Assembly (NCBI GenBank): GCA_016858145.1
Contig: JAEHOE010000093.1
Span: 310,001-374,000, forward strand
Direction of reading: 5' to 3'
DNA: 64,000 nucleotides
Origin: Edaphochlamys debaryana
Lineage: Eukaryota; Chlorophyta; Chlorophyceae; Chlamydomonadales
The notes below the pieces were generated by a model. The model did not search any database, was not told where the DNA came from, and saw only the letters and a program-made list of their open reading frames with translations. Below, in pieces: positions 1-12,435 of the stretch. Positions within the stretch are counted from its first letter, which is position 1. Each line of letters begins with the position of its first letter. The position numbers were made by a program, and so were the translations under genes.

Positions 1-89
1 GTCTTGATCCCTCCGCGTCTGTGCGCGTGCTCCCGCGTGAATGGGTTTGATCTGTGACACCCCCTTTCGGCACCTCCATCTCCTCACAG

Positions 90-3000
90 CGCGGCTGCCT
101 GGAGACCTGCAGCGAGCGAACGCCCGTCTTCACGCCCGTTTGCCGCGACAGCCGCATGTACTACAACGCCTGTTACATGATGTGCCTGAACCCCGGCAAC
201 AGGTGCGCGGCAAGGGCATGCAGCCGATGAGTTCAGCCCTTGCTGCCGTGTCCTGCCCTTCAAATTCAAGACATGTGCATTGCCTAGGGCGTGAGTGGTA
301 CCGTACCGACATCCTGAGAGCCGAGAGTTATGCCATGCTGAGAGATGTCCCATCCCCTTTCCCCGCCTGGTCGGGCCACCACTCCCCGCCCAGCTCCACG
401 CCCCCTCCCGACGCGTGCCCGCCTCCACCGCCGATGCCGGTGGTGCGGGCTCCCTCGCCCCCGCCCCGCCCCGCCTGCAAGCCCCTCACCTACCCATTCA
501 AGAACGCCTCATACTACAGCAACCGGTGAGCCCCCGATGCACGCTCGTGCCTGCGCTCCCATATGCCTGCTCGCCCTCGCGCTACCGCTTCGCTACCCGC
601 CAGGAGGCCCCGCTTCGCCTCCCGCCTCCACCTGCCTCCCACTCCGCCTCCGTCACGCAGACTCGCCCCGCATGCCTCCAGCGCCACACCCCTGCCTCCC
701 TGCCACCCGCCCTCCACCCGCACCTTCCCGCTCGCCCCAGCCACACCCTCTGACCGCCTCCCGCATAAACCCACCTCTTCGCCCCCACCCCACCCCACCT
801 TCCAGCGACTGCCTGGTGTACACCCTGTACGACACGGAGGCCGCCTGCATGCCCGACTGGGCCACCGCGCAGCAGCTGTGCGAGGCCAAGGGGCTGGAGC
901 TGGTGCCGTGGGACTGCGACGCAGCCAACGGTGAGGCCTCTAAGCCAGAACATCCTTGCCTTTGGAGTCCGCACTTCCCGCACTAAGCTGCATGCCTGAC
1001 CCCTCCTCCTGTCCCAACTCCAATGCAGAGGCGCTCCACCGGCTGTGCGACGACAAGGAGATGACCTGCTGGACGCGCGGGCCCACGCCGCCGGGGCTGT
1101 GCCCGCTGATGAACGCGGAGGGGGTCATGGTGTTCCAGGGCTGCGAGCAGCCCGTGCGCTTCGTGTGCCGCACCAAGGGTGAGACCATCTATTTGCAAAG
1201 GGCGGGTTAAGGCTGGGGGTTCCGTCATTTAACGTCAAGGCACCTCATGCTCCTCCGTCCACACGCAAGGCTTAACGCTTCCCCCTTGCCTTTCCCCGCG
1301 CGCCCTCCCCGCTGCGCCACCCACGCCGCCTCCAGAGCCGTCCTGCCGCATCGAGCCGCCCTCCCCGCCCCCGCCCACGCCCCCGCCGCCCGCCTGTGAC
1401 CCCTACCGCACCACCTACAAGACCAAGTCGCTCGTCAGCTCCGCCGACGGCCGCACCTACACTGTGGTGGACACAGAGGCGGCCTGCATGCTCAACTGGT
1501 GCGGGCGCGGGACGGGGCGATGGGGCGGTGACTTGCCGGTCTGCTCTTCATTTGGCGGCTGCGGCGCTCCGCGGCAGACTGGCCCCGCTTATGGGGCGGC
1601 GGAGCGATGGGGGTTTCAAAACTCCATCCTCCATGCCGCCTTGGCTGTCGGGTTCGGGGCAACCTAAGTTACGGTGCGCATGTGCGCCCTCGGCCCCTCT
1701 CACCTCACCCTTTGCCCCTTCCTCCCACCCCACCCCTCCTCACCCCCCAGGTTCCAGGCCAGCCTGTACTGCGGCACCGCTCTGGACCAGGAGCTGGTGC
1801 CCACCACGGAGCCGGCGGCCATGGGTGAGCGCCCGGGAGGCCGCTGGGATGCCTTGCCGGACCCTCTTGCTGAGCCCTCTTGGCATTGCAATCGGTGATG
1901 GTGGCAGCCCTCCAATGAACGCTTCCCGCGTGCCGCTGCCGGTGTCGGTGACGGTGATGGCCTTGACGGCCTTACTTGCGACGGTACCAAGTCCCGACGC
2001 CCCGGGATGCACCCCTGCTCCAACGTTCCGTTCCCCGTTCGTGCCTGTCCCGCAGCCGCCCTCCTGGCCCTGTGCCGCGACAACGCCTACACGTGCTGGG
2101 TGCGCCCCAAGCCCGACACGCTGGACACGTGCAGCCTCATGACGGAGCTGGGCGAGATCATCGAGCAGGGATGCAACCAGCCCATGCGTTGGGTCTGCCG
2201 TACCAAGGGTGAGGCGTGCACAGCCTGTACGGCATGAGAGTTGATGAGGGTAGTGAACGCAGATCCGGCATGCGGGTATTAGGCAAGCGCTTCTCTCGCA
2301 CTCGGTGTGGGGCGCGCCTGTCCTGAGTTGAGATGCCCATCCTGTGTTTCTTTGCCTCAATTGCAGAGCCGCGTGCGCTGACGTCGCCGCCGCCCACCAA
2401 GAAGCCGCCGTCTCCCCGCCCCGCCTCGCCGCCGCCGCGCGTGCGCCCGCCCCCGTCGCCTCCGCGCGTCCGCTCCCCGCCTCCCCCCCGTCCCCCGCCG
2501 AAGGTCAAGTCCCCACCCCCGTCGCCTAAGCCCAGCCCTCCCTCGCCGAACCCTCTTTCTCCCCCGCCGCCGTCGCCCCGCCCGCCGTCGCCCCGCCCGC
2601 CGTCGCCCCGCCCGCCGTCGCCCAAGCCCCCGTCGCCCAAGCCCCCGTCGCCCAAGCCCCCCTCGCCCAAACCCCCCTCGCCCAAACCCCCGTCGCCCAA
2701 GCCGCCTTCGCCCAAACCCAAGCCTCCGTCGCCTGCGCCCAACCCCCCGCCCCTGAGTAAGCCCCGCTTCGTCCCCACGTCTCGGCGCACACACGTTCAG
2801 AACGCTTTCATATTCAGATTAGCAAACCACCTGAAGCGGCCAAGCCCCTAATCGTCCACCGCTGTCCCCACGTACGCCTTCTCAAAGTTTTAACCTCCTC
2901 CCTGCCCCCCTCCCTGGCCCCCCTGTCCCCCCCAGACTGCACCCAGCGCTGCGAGGCACACTACCCCAACTGGGCGCTGTGGGTGTGCGACGTCCAGGGC

Positions 3001-3746
3001 AAACCCTACCGCAACTGGTGAGCGCACACACTTCCGCGCCTTACACGCTTTTGATTTGGGGTCTGCATACCTCCGTGGAGAGACAGGTGCCGCCATGGCG
3101 AGACATCCGTCAGGTGGCTTGGTGTTGACGTATGTTGTGTCGGCCCCTTGAACGCCGCCCTCTCAGGTGCTACGCGGCCTGCGCCGGGTGCGAGATGTAC
3201 ACCCCCTGCCCCGCGCCCAGCGGCTCGCAGCCGGGTAAGCTCCCTCGCCCGCAGCCCTTCCACCCTGCCCTGCCCTGTTCAGTCCCCCGGGCGACCTGCG
3301 CAGCCCTTGGTGGCATCCACGTAGACCCCACCTTTGTCCTACCCCCCGATGCTCCCCTCACCCTTTCAACTCATGCCCATGACCACGCACCGGCACTGAA
3401 TTCATCAACCCTCCATCCCCCCTTCCTCTCAGGAGCCAACGTTCTGGTCATGACTGATGGCGGCTTCGAGTACCGCATGTACACCGTGGACGCCATGCAG
3501 CGCAAGCCGTACGGCGCCGCGCAGGTCGCCTGCAAGGATCTCGGATCCGGATGGGATCTGGCGCCGTACGCCGACGCGGCGTCCTGGGCCGTGGCCAAGC
3601 GCATGTGCGCCGACAACCGCTTCACGTGCTGGCTGCGCCGGGAGGAGGGCGACGCGTTGTGCCCCCTGGTGGACGCCATGGGTGTGCTGCAGAAGCAGGG
3701 CTGCGAGCAGGACGTGAGGTTCCTGTGCCGGAAGCCAGTGGCGTGA
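90..3746 (+). CDS. Secreted C-type-lectin-like / Kazal-like protein with Ser-Pro rod (5' end outside window)
   Basis: Phase-consistent exons: 90-202, 394-525, 806-930, 1029-1178, 1336-1498, 1751-1824, 2056-2208, 2367-2756, 2936-3017, 3167-3234, 3433-3746 (587 codons visible). The order is a Cys-rich Kazal-like module ([12 protein letters not shown]), a short Pro linker, lectin-like domain 1 ([17 protein letters not shown]), linker, domain 2 ([17 protein letters not shown]), a long rod of SPKPP/SPRPP repeats, a second Kazal-like module ([13 protein letters not shown]), and lectin-like domain 3 ([18 protein letters not shown]). Each lectin unit has the Cys/Trp spacing of a C-type-lectin fold, and the SP rod resembles hydroxyproline-rich volvocine wall glycoproteins. 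Inference: an extracellular matrix or surface adhesion protein. The signal peptide would lie left of the window. A TGTAA poly(A) signal follows 0.5 kb downstream. Domain calls are by eye; the lectin assignment is more secure than Kazal. Confidence 0.85.
2569..2720 (+). repeat. Coding minisatellite encoding the [10 protein letters not shown] rod
   Basis: About ten 15-bp units alternate between a cgc and an aag codon variant of Pro-Pro-Ser-Pro-Lys/Arg, in the main proline-rich exon of the lectin-like gene. The units keep frame, so copy-number changes would only lengthen or shorten the rod. Confidence 0.85.
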
Positions 3747-5112
3747 GTGGCCAGTAGCCAGCACAAGGTGTGCGCCAACTAGCTAGCTAGGTAGGACTGT
3801 GCAGACTGTGCCAGTCTGCTTTAGGGGAGGATTAGCTCTAGCGTTAGCGTTTCCGGCAGAATGTTTGGTTAGGGTGCCGGTTCATAGTTTGGTCCGCAGG
3901 GATGTGAGCTGCTTAGCAGGTTTGCGCATGCAGGTTGGTTGCCGTGCTGAGCAAAGCAGGATGTAGCACCGGGCTATTTATGGTACCGTGTGCGCGTTGG
4001 CCGTGAGGGCGGCGTGGGGACATGGGGCCTAGGCATCTTCCTATAGTCATCCTAGCAGGTCTTGACGACACAGCTAGCTCTCTCTTTTACGCCTCCGCTA
4101 AGGTGCGGGTGGCTCTTACCCCTCTTCTTTGTCCTCTTCAGTCGTCATTTGTTTGTACTCCGACGAGTTGGATTGCCCCACCCCGCTGGCCGATATACTT
4201 GCTGGGAGCTGCCGTTCAGAAGGGACCGAACTTACCCTAGGCGCCGTGTAAGATTCTCCCTCGTTCTGGCTGTCTCCGTGTGATACCGTGCACTACAGCG
4301 GGATCATCTTACCGGGAGTCCGCGCTCAGACGCTCCGTCCTGCGCCTGGGTTGGGCCGGGACCGGACAAGTAGGTCGTGGCGTGGCGTCTTAGGGGGGGC
4401 ATTGCAAGTCGGGAGGAAGGGAAGGGGAAGGGCATGGGGAAGGAGGGGAACTCGGGGGGGGGGAGGAGGGGGAAAGCGGGTGTGCGTCACTGCGTGCCGG
4501 CGTGCCGCGGGATTGATGGCTTTCTTGGCCTGCGTGGCCTCCGCCTCCGGAAGCTGTCGCCAAGTTGCCATAACCCACTGAGCGTTCAGTAGCTTAGCGC
4601 TAGCGTCGGTATCGGCACTCTGCAGCTTGTTGCCGCTCAAAGTAGGGTCGCAGCTGCAAGCGAAGCACGGACTTCTACTTCTCGTAGCTACCGCCGCCAC
4701 CCTGCTGATGAACTGCTGACCAGGTATGCTTGGGGACTGTCGCTGGCACCTTAGCGGCTTGCGGGCAGCTAGCTGGAGCATCCGGCTTTGTGGGCCTTCC
4801 GCGGTGCAGCGCAACTGGGCTCCGCGACAACTCCTAACGAAACACAACCAGCATTGATCAGGGCTGGGAGCGCGTTAAGTTTGTCGGCGAGCGGCGCAGC
4901 GCGGTTGGGAGGGTGTCCCCCCGAGAGCGCCGAACCCGCTCGTAGGAATGCCTCTCTCTAGGGCAGGAGTGTACGCGTGTTGACAAGACGCGCTGGGGCG
5001 GTGAGACCGCGCCGTGGGCCTTGACGGGTTCCACGACCCAAGACTTCTTTTTGTCACCCCATATGCCCCGCAGGCCTGAGCTCAAGTGGTTGGAGACAGC
5101 CCTGGCACCGGT
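3747..5112. other. 3' UTR of the lectin-like gene and upstream region of the next gene
   Basis: No gene is seen here. TGTAA at 4247-4251 probably ends the lectin-like transcript. 4426-4480 is a G-rich purine run. The rest would hold the promoter and 5' UTR of the gene starting at 5113; an upstream non-coding exon ending before the CAG at 5070-5072 cannot be excluded. Confidence 0.55.
4247..4251 (+). terminator. TGTAA poly(A) signal, lectin-like gene
   Basis: First TGTAA on the + strand after the stop codon at 3746, giving a 3' UTR of about 0.5 kb. TGTAA is the established volvocine poly(A) element. Confidence 0.7.
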
Positions 5113-7280
5113 ATGCTTGCTGTGCCGCCCGTTTCTGCGGCGCAAACCGCTCTGCCCCCATCCACGGGCGCCTTCGAATGCATAGTGAACGTATGGCCGC
5201 CTCAGCTGCGTCTCTGCGATGACGGTGCGGCCGCCGAGTCGCCTGAGCTTTCAGGGGGCTGTGGCGAGTGCACGGATGAGGGGGCTGGCAGCTCTTTGTC
5301 GCTCACGGAGGACGCGAGCAGCAGCACGTACAAATCTCAGCAGAGATACCTGTCGTCGCCGCTGAGCCGGTGCGGGTCTCTCCCTTACGCCGCGGCCGGG
5401 GGTTCGGCGCGGCCGGACGAAGCCATGCAGCCCGAGAACGCGAGCGAGCCCAGGCGAAGGCAGGCGAGCGGCCTGTCGGCAGCTCTCAAGGCAGTCCAGG
5501 CGCCGAGCTTGAACAGCTTGCGAGTTCCAGCTCGTGTCTCAGGGGCCTCTGGTCCTCAGGGCCTCGTGGTCGCCGAACCCGGTAGCATCGCCACCGCAGT
5601 GGCCGCCGCGGCCGCGCCCTCTGCAGCCAGCGCTGCCAGCAAGCAGGCGCTCGCAGCTGCCTCGGGGCGGTCCACCTCGCGGACCGGCATGGCCCCCCGG
5701 TCCTCCAGGACTGGCCTGGCGGGCCCCGTCCAGGCGCTTGTCGCCGCCGGCGGCAACGAGGCCGACGCCGCAGAATCCGTCGGCAGCGCCGCTACCGGCC
5801 CCGCGACGCAAGGCGCCAGCCCCGACCTTTGGGACCGCTTCTCACCCTCTGACGTGGACCGCCTGTGGGCGGGCGGCTCCAGCCTGGGCACGCCCAGCCC
5901 ACGGCAGAAGGCCGCGATTCTGGCGGGGGCGTGCCGCAAGATTTTCGGCAAGCTCCACCACCCCCACGCACGCGCGGGGGCGGGCGAGGGCTCCTCTGCC
6001 TCTGCCGGGGGCCCGGGCTTGATCGCAGCCAGCAGCGAGCGGCCCAGCTCCACGGGTATGGTGAGCGGAGCTGCGGGCAGCTCGCGGACTGGCCTGGAGC
6101 CGGGCGGTTCGGCAGCTGGCGCGACGGGGGCGGCGGGGCCCGCCTGGGACCCGATGACGCTGCTGGCGGCAGCCGCTGCCGCAGCGCCAGCGCCGCGCGC
6201 CCTGGGTGGTGCCTGCGCAGCGGCGCCGGCAGGCGGCGCTGCGGGCGACGTGTCCCTGCGCTGGGCGCCCAAGCCCCCCCGCCCGCCCAAGCGCGCGCCG
6301 GCGGAGGGGCCTGCTCCCGCATCCCAAGCGGCGCAGCCGCAGCCGCAGGCAGCTCCCAGCGGCTCGGTGCCGCCGTCGGCGGCTGCCGCCGCCGCCGATC
6401 ACCCGGCGGCGGGAGAGGACGAGGAAATGACTGTGGCCGTGTCAGCCTGGATGAACGAAGCCAGCGGCATCCCGGGCCTGCCGCCGCTGTTGCACGGCGG
6501 CCCACGCGGCGCCGGTCCCGCCGCCGAGGAGGCCCCGGCCTTCCACTCCCTCCTGCGCGGGCACATTCACAACGGCCCGCGCCTGCCCCTGGGCGGCAGC
6601 CCCGTGTCTTCGCAGCACCGCACCTCTAACCTGGGCTCAGCAACGGGCTCGGTGTGTTGCTCCGGGGCGCACTCGCCCACCGTGCTTGCGGCCGCAGCCG
6701 CGGCGGCAGCGGTGATGCCGCCCGGCGAGGCGGGGGTCGCAGACGGCACGCCCGCGCCCGACTCGCCCCTGTCCCAGGCCTCGACCGTGTGGGAGCACCC
6801 GCAGGTGAGGCCCGGCGTCCATCAACTCGGGGTGTTCAGTCGATGCGTGGCGGTAGCTGCTTGCGTGCGCCCTGTCCCATTATGCAAGCTCCTTTGCACG
6901 ATCACAACCCGCACGTGACCCGCCACAACCCGTGCAACCCCTGCTGCCCCCCGCAGGCGCTTGGCACCTACGTGGTCCGGTCCCTGCACCGCCCGCGCTG
7001 GCCGCCGCGCCGCGCCGCCACGGCTGGCCGCCGCGAGAGCGAGGGCTCCGCCAGCAGCGGCTCCGGCATCGTCGCCGGCTCCTCTCGCGACGCCCGCACG
7101 CAGTGGTGGGGCCTCACCGGCCACTTTGACGAGGCCGAGAACGAGCGGCTGAGGGTGCGGCTGTGGCCCCACGAGCGGCCCTCGTGGCACGGCAGTGGCG
7201 GCGCGGTGCCGCCTCTGGCGGACGTGGAAGCGGCGAGGCGGCGCAAGCCCTGGTGGCAGCGCCTGTTGAGGGCCGGCTGA
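5113..7280 (+). CDS. Low-complexity protein of unknown function
   Basis: Two exons, 5113-6804 and 6957-7280, joined by a GT-AG phase-0 intron, give about 671 residues. The open frame continues upstream to 5086 without an ATG, so 5113 is the first in-frame ATG; an upstream exon is possible. Most of the protein is Ala/Gly/Ser/Pro-rich with poly-Ala tracts. A few stretches look constrained: SPDLWDRFSPSDVDRLW, an acidic patch before MTVAVSAWMNEASG, and a Trp-rich basic C-terminus ending RRKPWWQRLLRAG. Four short SRTG/SSTG-type motifs recur across the protein. No known domain is recognised, and no signal peptide or membrane segment is evident. The C-terminal exon has the most gene-like codon use. 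Confidence 0.65.
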
Positions 7281-10070
7281 GGCGTGGGCGCAGCCGCGGG
7301 GACCTGTGTGGGAGAGGGAGAGGGTGGGTGGCCGAAGGCCGAAGGCGGAGTGGTGGTGTGGAGGCGCGGCTGGGCCCGGGGCTTGGAGGGGCGCGGCGGA
7401 GGCGGCTGGGCGGGTGCTTGGCGGCACGTGTGGACGCGAAGGGATGAGAGGGCGTGGATGGGAGTGGAGGCTGGAGGGCGGGTGCAGGAGGTGGGCTGCT
7501 GAGGATGGGCGTGGACTGGGTTAGTGGAGGCGATGGCCAGCCACGGTGGGCTTGATTGGATCCGGGTCTGGTGCGTTGGATGGTACTTTTTGCATTAGTT
7601 ACGTTCTGGTGGTGCCTTCGCTGCGCGTCGCAATTGCGAGCAAGCCGGCGTGGACGCGGCGCTGGCTAGTGCTGCTGGACTTTGGGTTTGTGGTGCATGC
7701 GCTTTTGCAGCTGGTCCAGCTGTTGCGTTTGGGTCTTCATGCGGTCGCCCGGGCTTCCGGCCGGGGTGGGATGGGTTGGCGGCCCGTTTATCCTGCACTG
7801 CAATAAGCGCGGGGGCAGCGGCGCGGGGCGGCGCACGTGACCCGCGATTGGCGCTGCGTGCTGGCGTGTGCAATGGCAGTGCCTCAGGGCACGGGAGTGA
7901 CACCGGTTTGCTGCCGTAGGCGCGTGGGATTGGAGGCGTGTGTGTGCGTGCTTTATCTGGAGGCCGCTGGCCGGATGGCAGCGGCCCAGCATTGCTTTCC
8001 TGGCAGCGCGCGATGGCGCGGCGTTTGCAGGGGGCCTGTTTGGGCGGGGTCTCGCAGGCCTCGCTCTTGTGACGGCCCATGGGTGTGACGCCCTTGACAG
8101 ACCTTTCGCTGGACCCTGAGTGTGGCTCAGGCAATGGTTCCCTGGAAAGTGGCCACAACAAAGGAACGACTGACTCGGCTTTGACGTTGTCATAACTGGC
8201 ATATGTTTAGCATGTTGGCGCTGCAACGCCGTTTATTCACGCATGTTCGCTTGGCCGTGTCGCCCGCACGGTATCAGCTTGAGGGTATGTGTGCCTTTCG
8301 CTACCGACTCTCTTCCACTTACCTGAGGCTGATGTGAGGGCAGCGGAGTGGCCTCAGTGGCGCAATGTGTTTCGTTTTTTGTAGATCAGGCCCTGTTGCT
8401 ATAGCTAGGAGGAGGCAGTTGTCTAGCTGATGTGAGCCCTGACAGGGGTGTTGCCCTGGGGTTGCTCGCTGTTGGCGCTGTTTCCTGGTGAAGCGATAGG
8501 GTTACTTAGGCTGCAGCGTTCTGGAGGCGGGATCTGTGCTCGGCTGAAGATGGATTAAGGGACTGCCGGTGTCGCTCTGCGCGTCTGCTGTCGCGGGCGG
8601 CCCTACTATACTACCTACCCCACAAGCCTAAGGAAGAGTTTGGGGTATACGTACTGGTAGCGACAGGAGGACCCAAAGTGGATAGGCTGAGGTGGTCCGG
8701 GCAGCTGGGTGGCTGGCTATCCAACTCAGAAGTTCAGGAGATAGCGGCTGGGAACAAAGGGTCGGAGCACATACCGGCATGCCCCATCTGCGGTTGGATT
8801 GGGTGTGAGTGACCTCCCGGTGGACGGCCCGTGTGGTGGCCCGGCTCCTCAAATCGCCCGCATGGCGTTGTGCTGTCGCCGGTTTGGCTGCGTCCGTGGG
8901 TGCTGGATTGGGCTGCAACCCACTGGTCGGGTGTATACATACGCAGGCTGCTGTGTGGCGGGGCCTCTGGGGCTCGATTGCTGCTCGCAAGCCAAGGCCT
9001 GCCTGTAAGTAGCAACTAAAAGTGGAGACATCAGAGAGGTCTGACCCTGAACCGCCCTGAAGACGCCCCCAACGGCGACTCAAGTCGCTCGAGTGCGCGA
9101 GGGCTGCAGCGCCCCAGCTTCCTCCACGCTCCACGTGGCGCCCTTACAGCAACAAGGGAGAATGGGAATCGCCTCGGGGTGCTGAACCGTGGACGTGTGT
9201 TGGTGTCAGCTGAGTTTTGGGGAGCGCTTCGCTCTTTTGCTGCGCTCAGGCCACCAAGTGGCTGGGAGACAATACCGGCGGACCACCCTTTCCTGCGAGT
9301 CTCAGGTGGCAGATTGACTGTGCAGGAGCCCCCAGGCGTCCTGGCCTTGATTGACGATGATTAAAGGCACAGCGGAATTAGTGGAATAGTACTGAGGGGG
9401 GCTCTACGGGCCCGGCCCTAGCAACGTGGTGTGACGACCGAAAGTCAGTCACGTTGCGTGGGTGTCGGTGTGCAGGTGGCACACCCAGTAGGTGGCGCTC
9501 TCGCTCAACCCCTCCCCTTCTGGAGGCGGTTCCTGCTGTAACCATCGCATCCTTACAGCGCCAGCCGTCTGGCCATCCAGCCCCCTCATCGTGCAGGCTA
9601 GCGCACCTGTGTCAATTGCGTCACGACTCCCGGAGTCTGTGCGAGTGCCAGCAGGCTCCCGGATCCCAGCCCCGCGAGGGTGCGGGCGGGGCCGGCCTGC
9701 TCGATAGGGGCGCGAGGGCCAAGGAGGGCACGAGGCCACCCGTTGGTGCAGAGCCCCAGGAGGCCGGCGCTGTGTCGACTGGGACGGCAGGTGCAGAGGC
9801 GGCCAGGCCATATCCCCTAAGCCCCTTAGCAGGTGCAGGCCGGCCAGGTTGGGGTCGTGGGGCAGATGGAGGCGAGATGGAGCCGTTGACCGCGTTGGGT
9901 TGACCGACGGTCGTGACGCCCGGTTCACCACGATAGTAACCTTCATACTGCGATTTTCACTAGCCGCTTGCCTGCAACTGCGATCGCCCCGCAGCCTGCC
10001 CGCGTTTGCCCATGCACACCTGAGATACCTCGCCGTTGCCCCGCGTGCATCTAGCTGTCACGTAGCAGGA
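7281..10070. other. Long intergenic or UTR stretch
   Basis: No convincing gene is seen in 2.8 kb. Base composition is less GC-skewed by codon position than in neighbouring exons. TGTAA at 9004-9008 is the first on the + strand after the stop at 7280, so the upstream gene may have a 3' UTR of about 1.7 kb. The right part should hold the promoter and leader of the gene at 10071. Confidence 0.5.
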
Positions 10071-12435
10071 ATGCATCACAGCGGGACCTGGTCCACAGCG
10101 AACGTCGTGGAGGGACCCTCGACGCACATGGAGCTCGAAGCTGACTTCGCCCGCGTCTGGGAGTTCCCGGACTGCGTCCGGCGCATCGCGTCGTTCCTCG
10201 AACCCAACGAGGCTGCATGTCTGCGGCCCGTTAACAGGGCCACGGCTTGCTCGATACATGCCGTGATCATCCTCTCCCAGCCCGCGCCCCGCTGGGCCTT
10301 CCAACAGCACTGGGCGCTGCCCGAGTCCTGCCGGGCCCTGTCCTATCGCCAGCGCCTCAATCTTGTCACCCTCACAGCCTGCAGCGACGTCGTGGAGAAC
10401 CTCGAGCAGGCGCTGGCGGCAACGGGCATTGAGCCCTGCAAGCCCATCTTGCTCGCCGCGGCTTCCAGCGGCGCTCTCGCTAGCTGCCGCTACCTCGCCG
10501 AGCGACTACGCGTGACCGTGGACTGGGACAGCCTCGCCCGGGCCGCGTCGGAGAAGGGCCTCGGCGCGGTCTTGGCCTGGGCCCTGGAGCGCTGCCCGGC
10601 ATCTGCACGAGCGTCTGCCATGTGGGCCGCGGCTGAGGGCGCCGCTCGGAGTGGAAACGCTCTCGCTATGGAGCAATGGATGGCGGAATCCAAGGCCACG
10701 GCCAGGCGGTTCAGGCGGGAATTTCGCGCCGCATGCGCTGCCGCAGCCGCAGCCAAGGCGGCGGCCAAGACGGCAGCGGTAGGCGGGGCCAAGGAGGGCG
10801 GACAGAAGGCGGCTGAGACTCGGGCAGCGGCGGAGGCGAATGGAGCAGAGCAGTCGCCGGAGGATGACGCGGAGGATGACGAGGAGGAGCTGCTCGACCA
10901 GTACGGCCCCAGGGGCCGTACGCTCGTCCTCGAGGCCCTGGCGGCGTGCAGCCTGGGGGTCGTGCAGCGGCTTTGCGCCTCCCCCGTGGCAGGGCCCCGG
11001 GGCCTGCAGGGCTGGATCCGCAGTCACCTCAAGGAAGCCCTATGTACGGCACTGTACGGCAGCACCCCCGACTGGGCGGCCAAGGCCGCGCTCATCCTGG
11101 GGGCCGATGCGGAGGCGGATTTCTCCGAGTGCTACGCGTCCGAACACCTCGGCCGCTGCGGAGGTGCCCTGCTGGAGCGATATGAATGGCTCAAGTCCCA
11201 CGGCTTTCCGCCGACGCAGGCGAACGAGCCGGGCTGGGCGCTGCTGGCGGCGGTGAGCTGAGGAACGGGCTGGTTGAAATGGGTTTCTACTAGTCCGTGC
11301 GCGTCAAAAACCACTCTCATCAATCGGTATCCGCATTACTGTCACGCAGATGGAGTACGGCAGCTTGGACGCTGTGCGGTGGCTGCTGGCTGAGGGAGTG
11401 GTGCCGGACGAGGACGTCGTGTTCGAGGTGTCGCGCGCGGCGGCAGTCCGGGGAGACGTGGGAGCCCTGGAACACCTGAAGCAGGTAGGGCGCAGTGCAG
11501 CTCTGCAGGGGCGTGGGTCCATCCTGTGGAACTGCACTCGTGGCACAGGGGCGGGCGCTACGGGGCCCGAGCTGCGGCCCGGCCCGAGCTGCGGCCCGGC
11601 CTCCTCCACTCACCTGGACCGGGCGCCTCGCCTTTTGCCTGCTTATGATGCCGATACCGATACCGTCTCTGCCCGTCACCCGATTCGCAGGCGGGCTGGG
11701 CCCTGGACCCAGCGGCCCTACTGCAGCACGCGGCCTCCGCGGGCCAGGTCCCGGTGATGGACTGGCTCTGGGCTTCGTTCCTCGGACATGAGGATCTCGG
11801 GCCCAAGCATTCGCTGCTCGATTGCGCGTGCGGCTCGGGGTCCGTTGCGGCGATGGGCTGGGCGCTCGAGGGCAGGGCGGACCCGAGACCGGCCGACGGG
11901 CAGCCCGGGACAGAGCGCTCTGGCTCGATTGCAGTCCAGGGGCTCTACGAGGGCTCTTGGGCGGCCGTGGCGAGCTCCGGCTGCGAGGCGGCGGCGGAGC
12001 TGCTGGCGGAGGTGGGCTGCCCCATGCCGGTGAGTGCGGGGCGGAGAATCCGCTTTGGGGCCCGGAGGACTGGGGCGAGGGCGCGGACAGCTCACGTGCA
12101 CACCGCCCGCCCGCCAGCTCTCACGACGCCCCTGATACGTAATGCAGACCGACGGGGCCCCGTACCGTAGCGTTGCCGACTCCTCGCACCAGCCGTGGTG
12201 GATGTTCCCCACCCTCCGGCGCCTGGGCGTGCCCCTGGGCCCAGCGGACCGGCGCCTGCTGGCGTGGGCGGTGGAGCGGAGGGCGCCGCTGGTGACCCTG
12301 CGGTGGCTGCTGGCGGAGGGCTGCCCCGTGAGCGACTGGGCGGACGTGGAGGCGGCGGTGTGGAGGCGGTGGCACGGCACGGACAAGGAGGAGGTCCTGG
12401 CGTGGGTGCAGGAGCAGCGGGCGCTGAGGCGCTAG
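10071..12435 (+). CDS. Ankyrin-like repeat protein with N-terminal F-box-like segment
   Basis: Four exons, all phase 0: 10071-11252, 11350-11484, 11691-12029, 12148-12435 (647 residues). The N-terminus VWEFPDCVRRIASFLEPNEA followed by LRPVNRATA resembles the F-box-like start of the large Chlamydomonas ankyrin-repeat families. The rest is built of degenerate 30-35 residue helical repeats, for example AVRWLLAEGVVPDED and TLRWLLAEGCPVSDW. A charged Ala/Lys/Glu-rich insert (roughly residues 225-285) with an acidic run separates the repeat blocks. The start is the first ATG in the frame; a second in-frame ATG at 10129 is an alternative. Function is unknown; protein-protein interaction is inferred from the fold. 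Confidence 0.85.

Noticed and set aside
7546..7806. 86-codon hydrophobic frame
   Set aside because: No ATG start and lies in the probable 3' UTR of the upstream gene.
9179..9364. 61-codon frame with a protein-like C-terminus
   Set aside because: No ATG, short, no family, and likely in a UTR.
9454..9903. 149-codon frame before the ankyrin-like gene
   Set aside because: Ordinary composition for non-coding GC-rich DNA; no splice link to the downstream exon was found.
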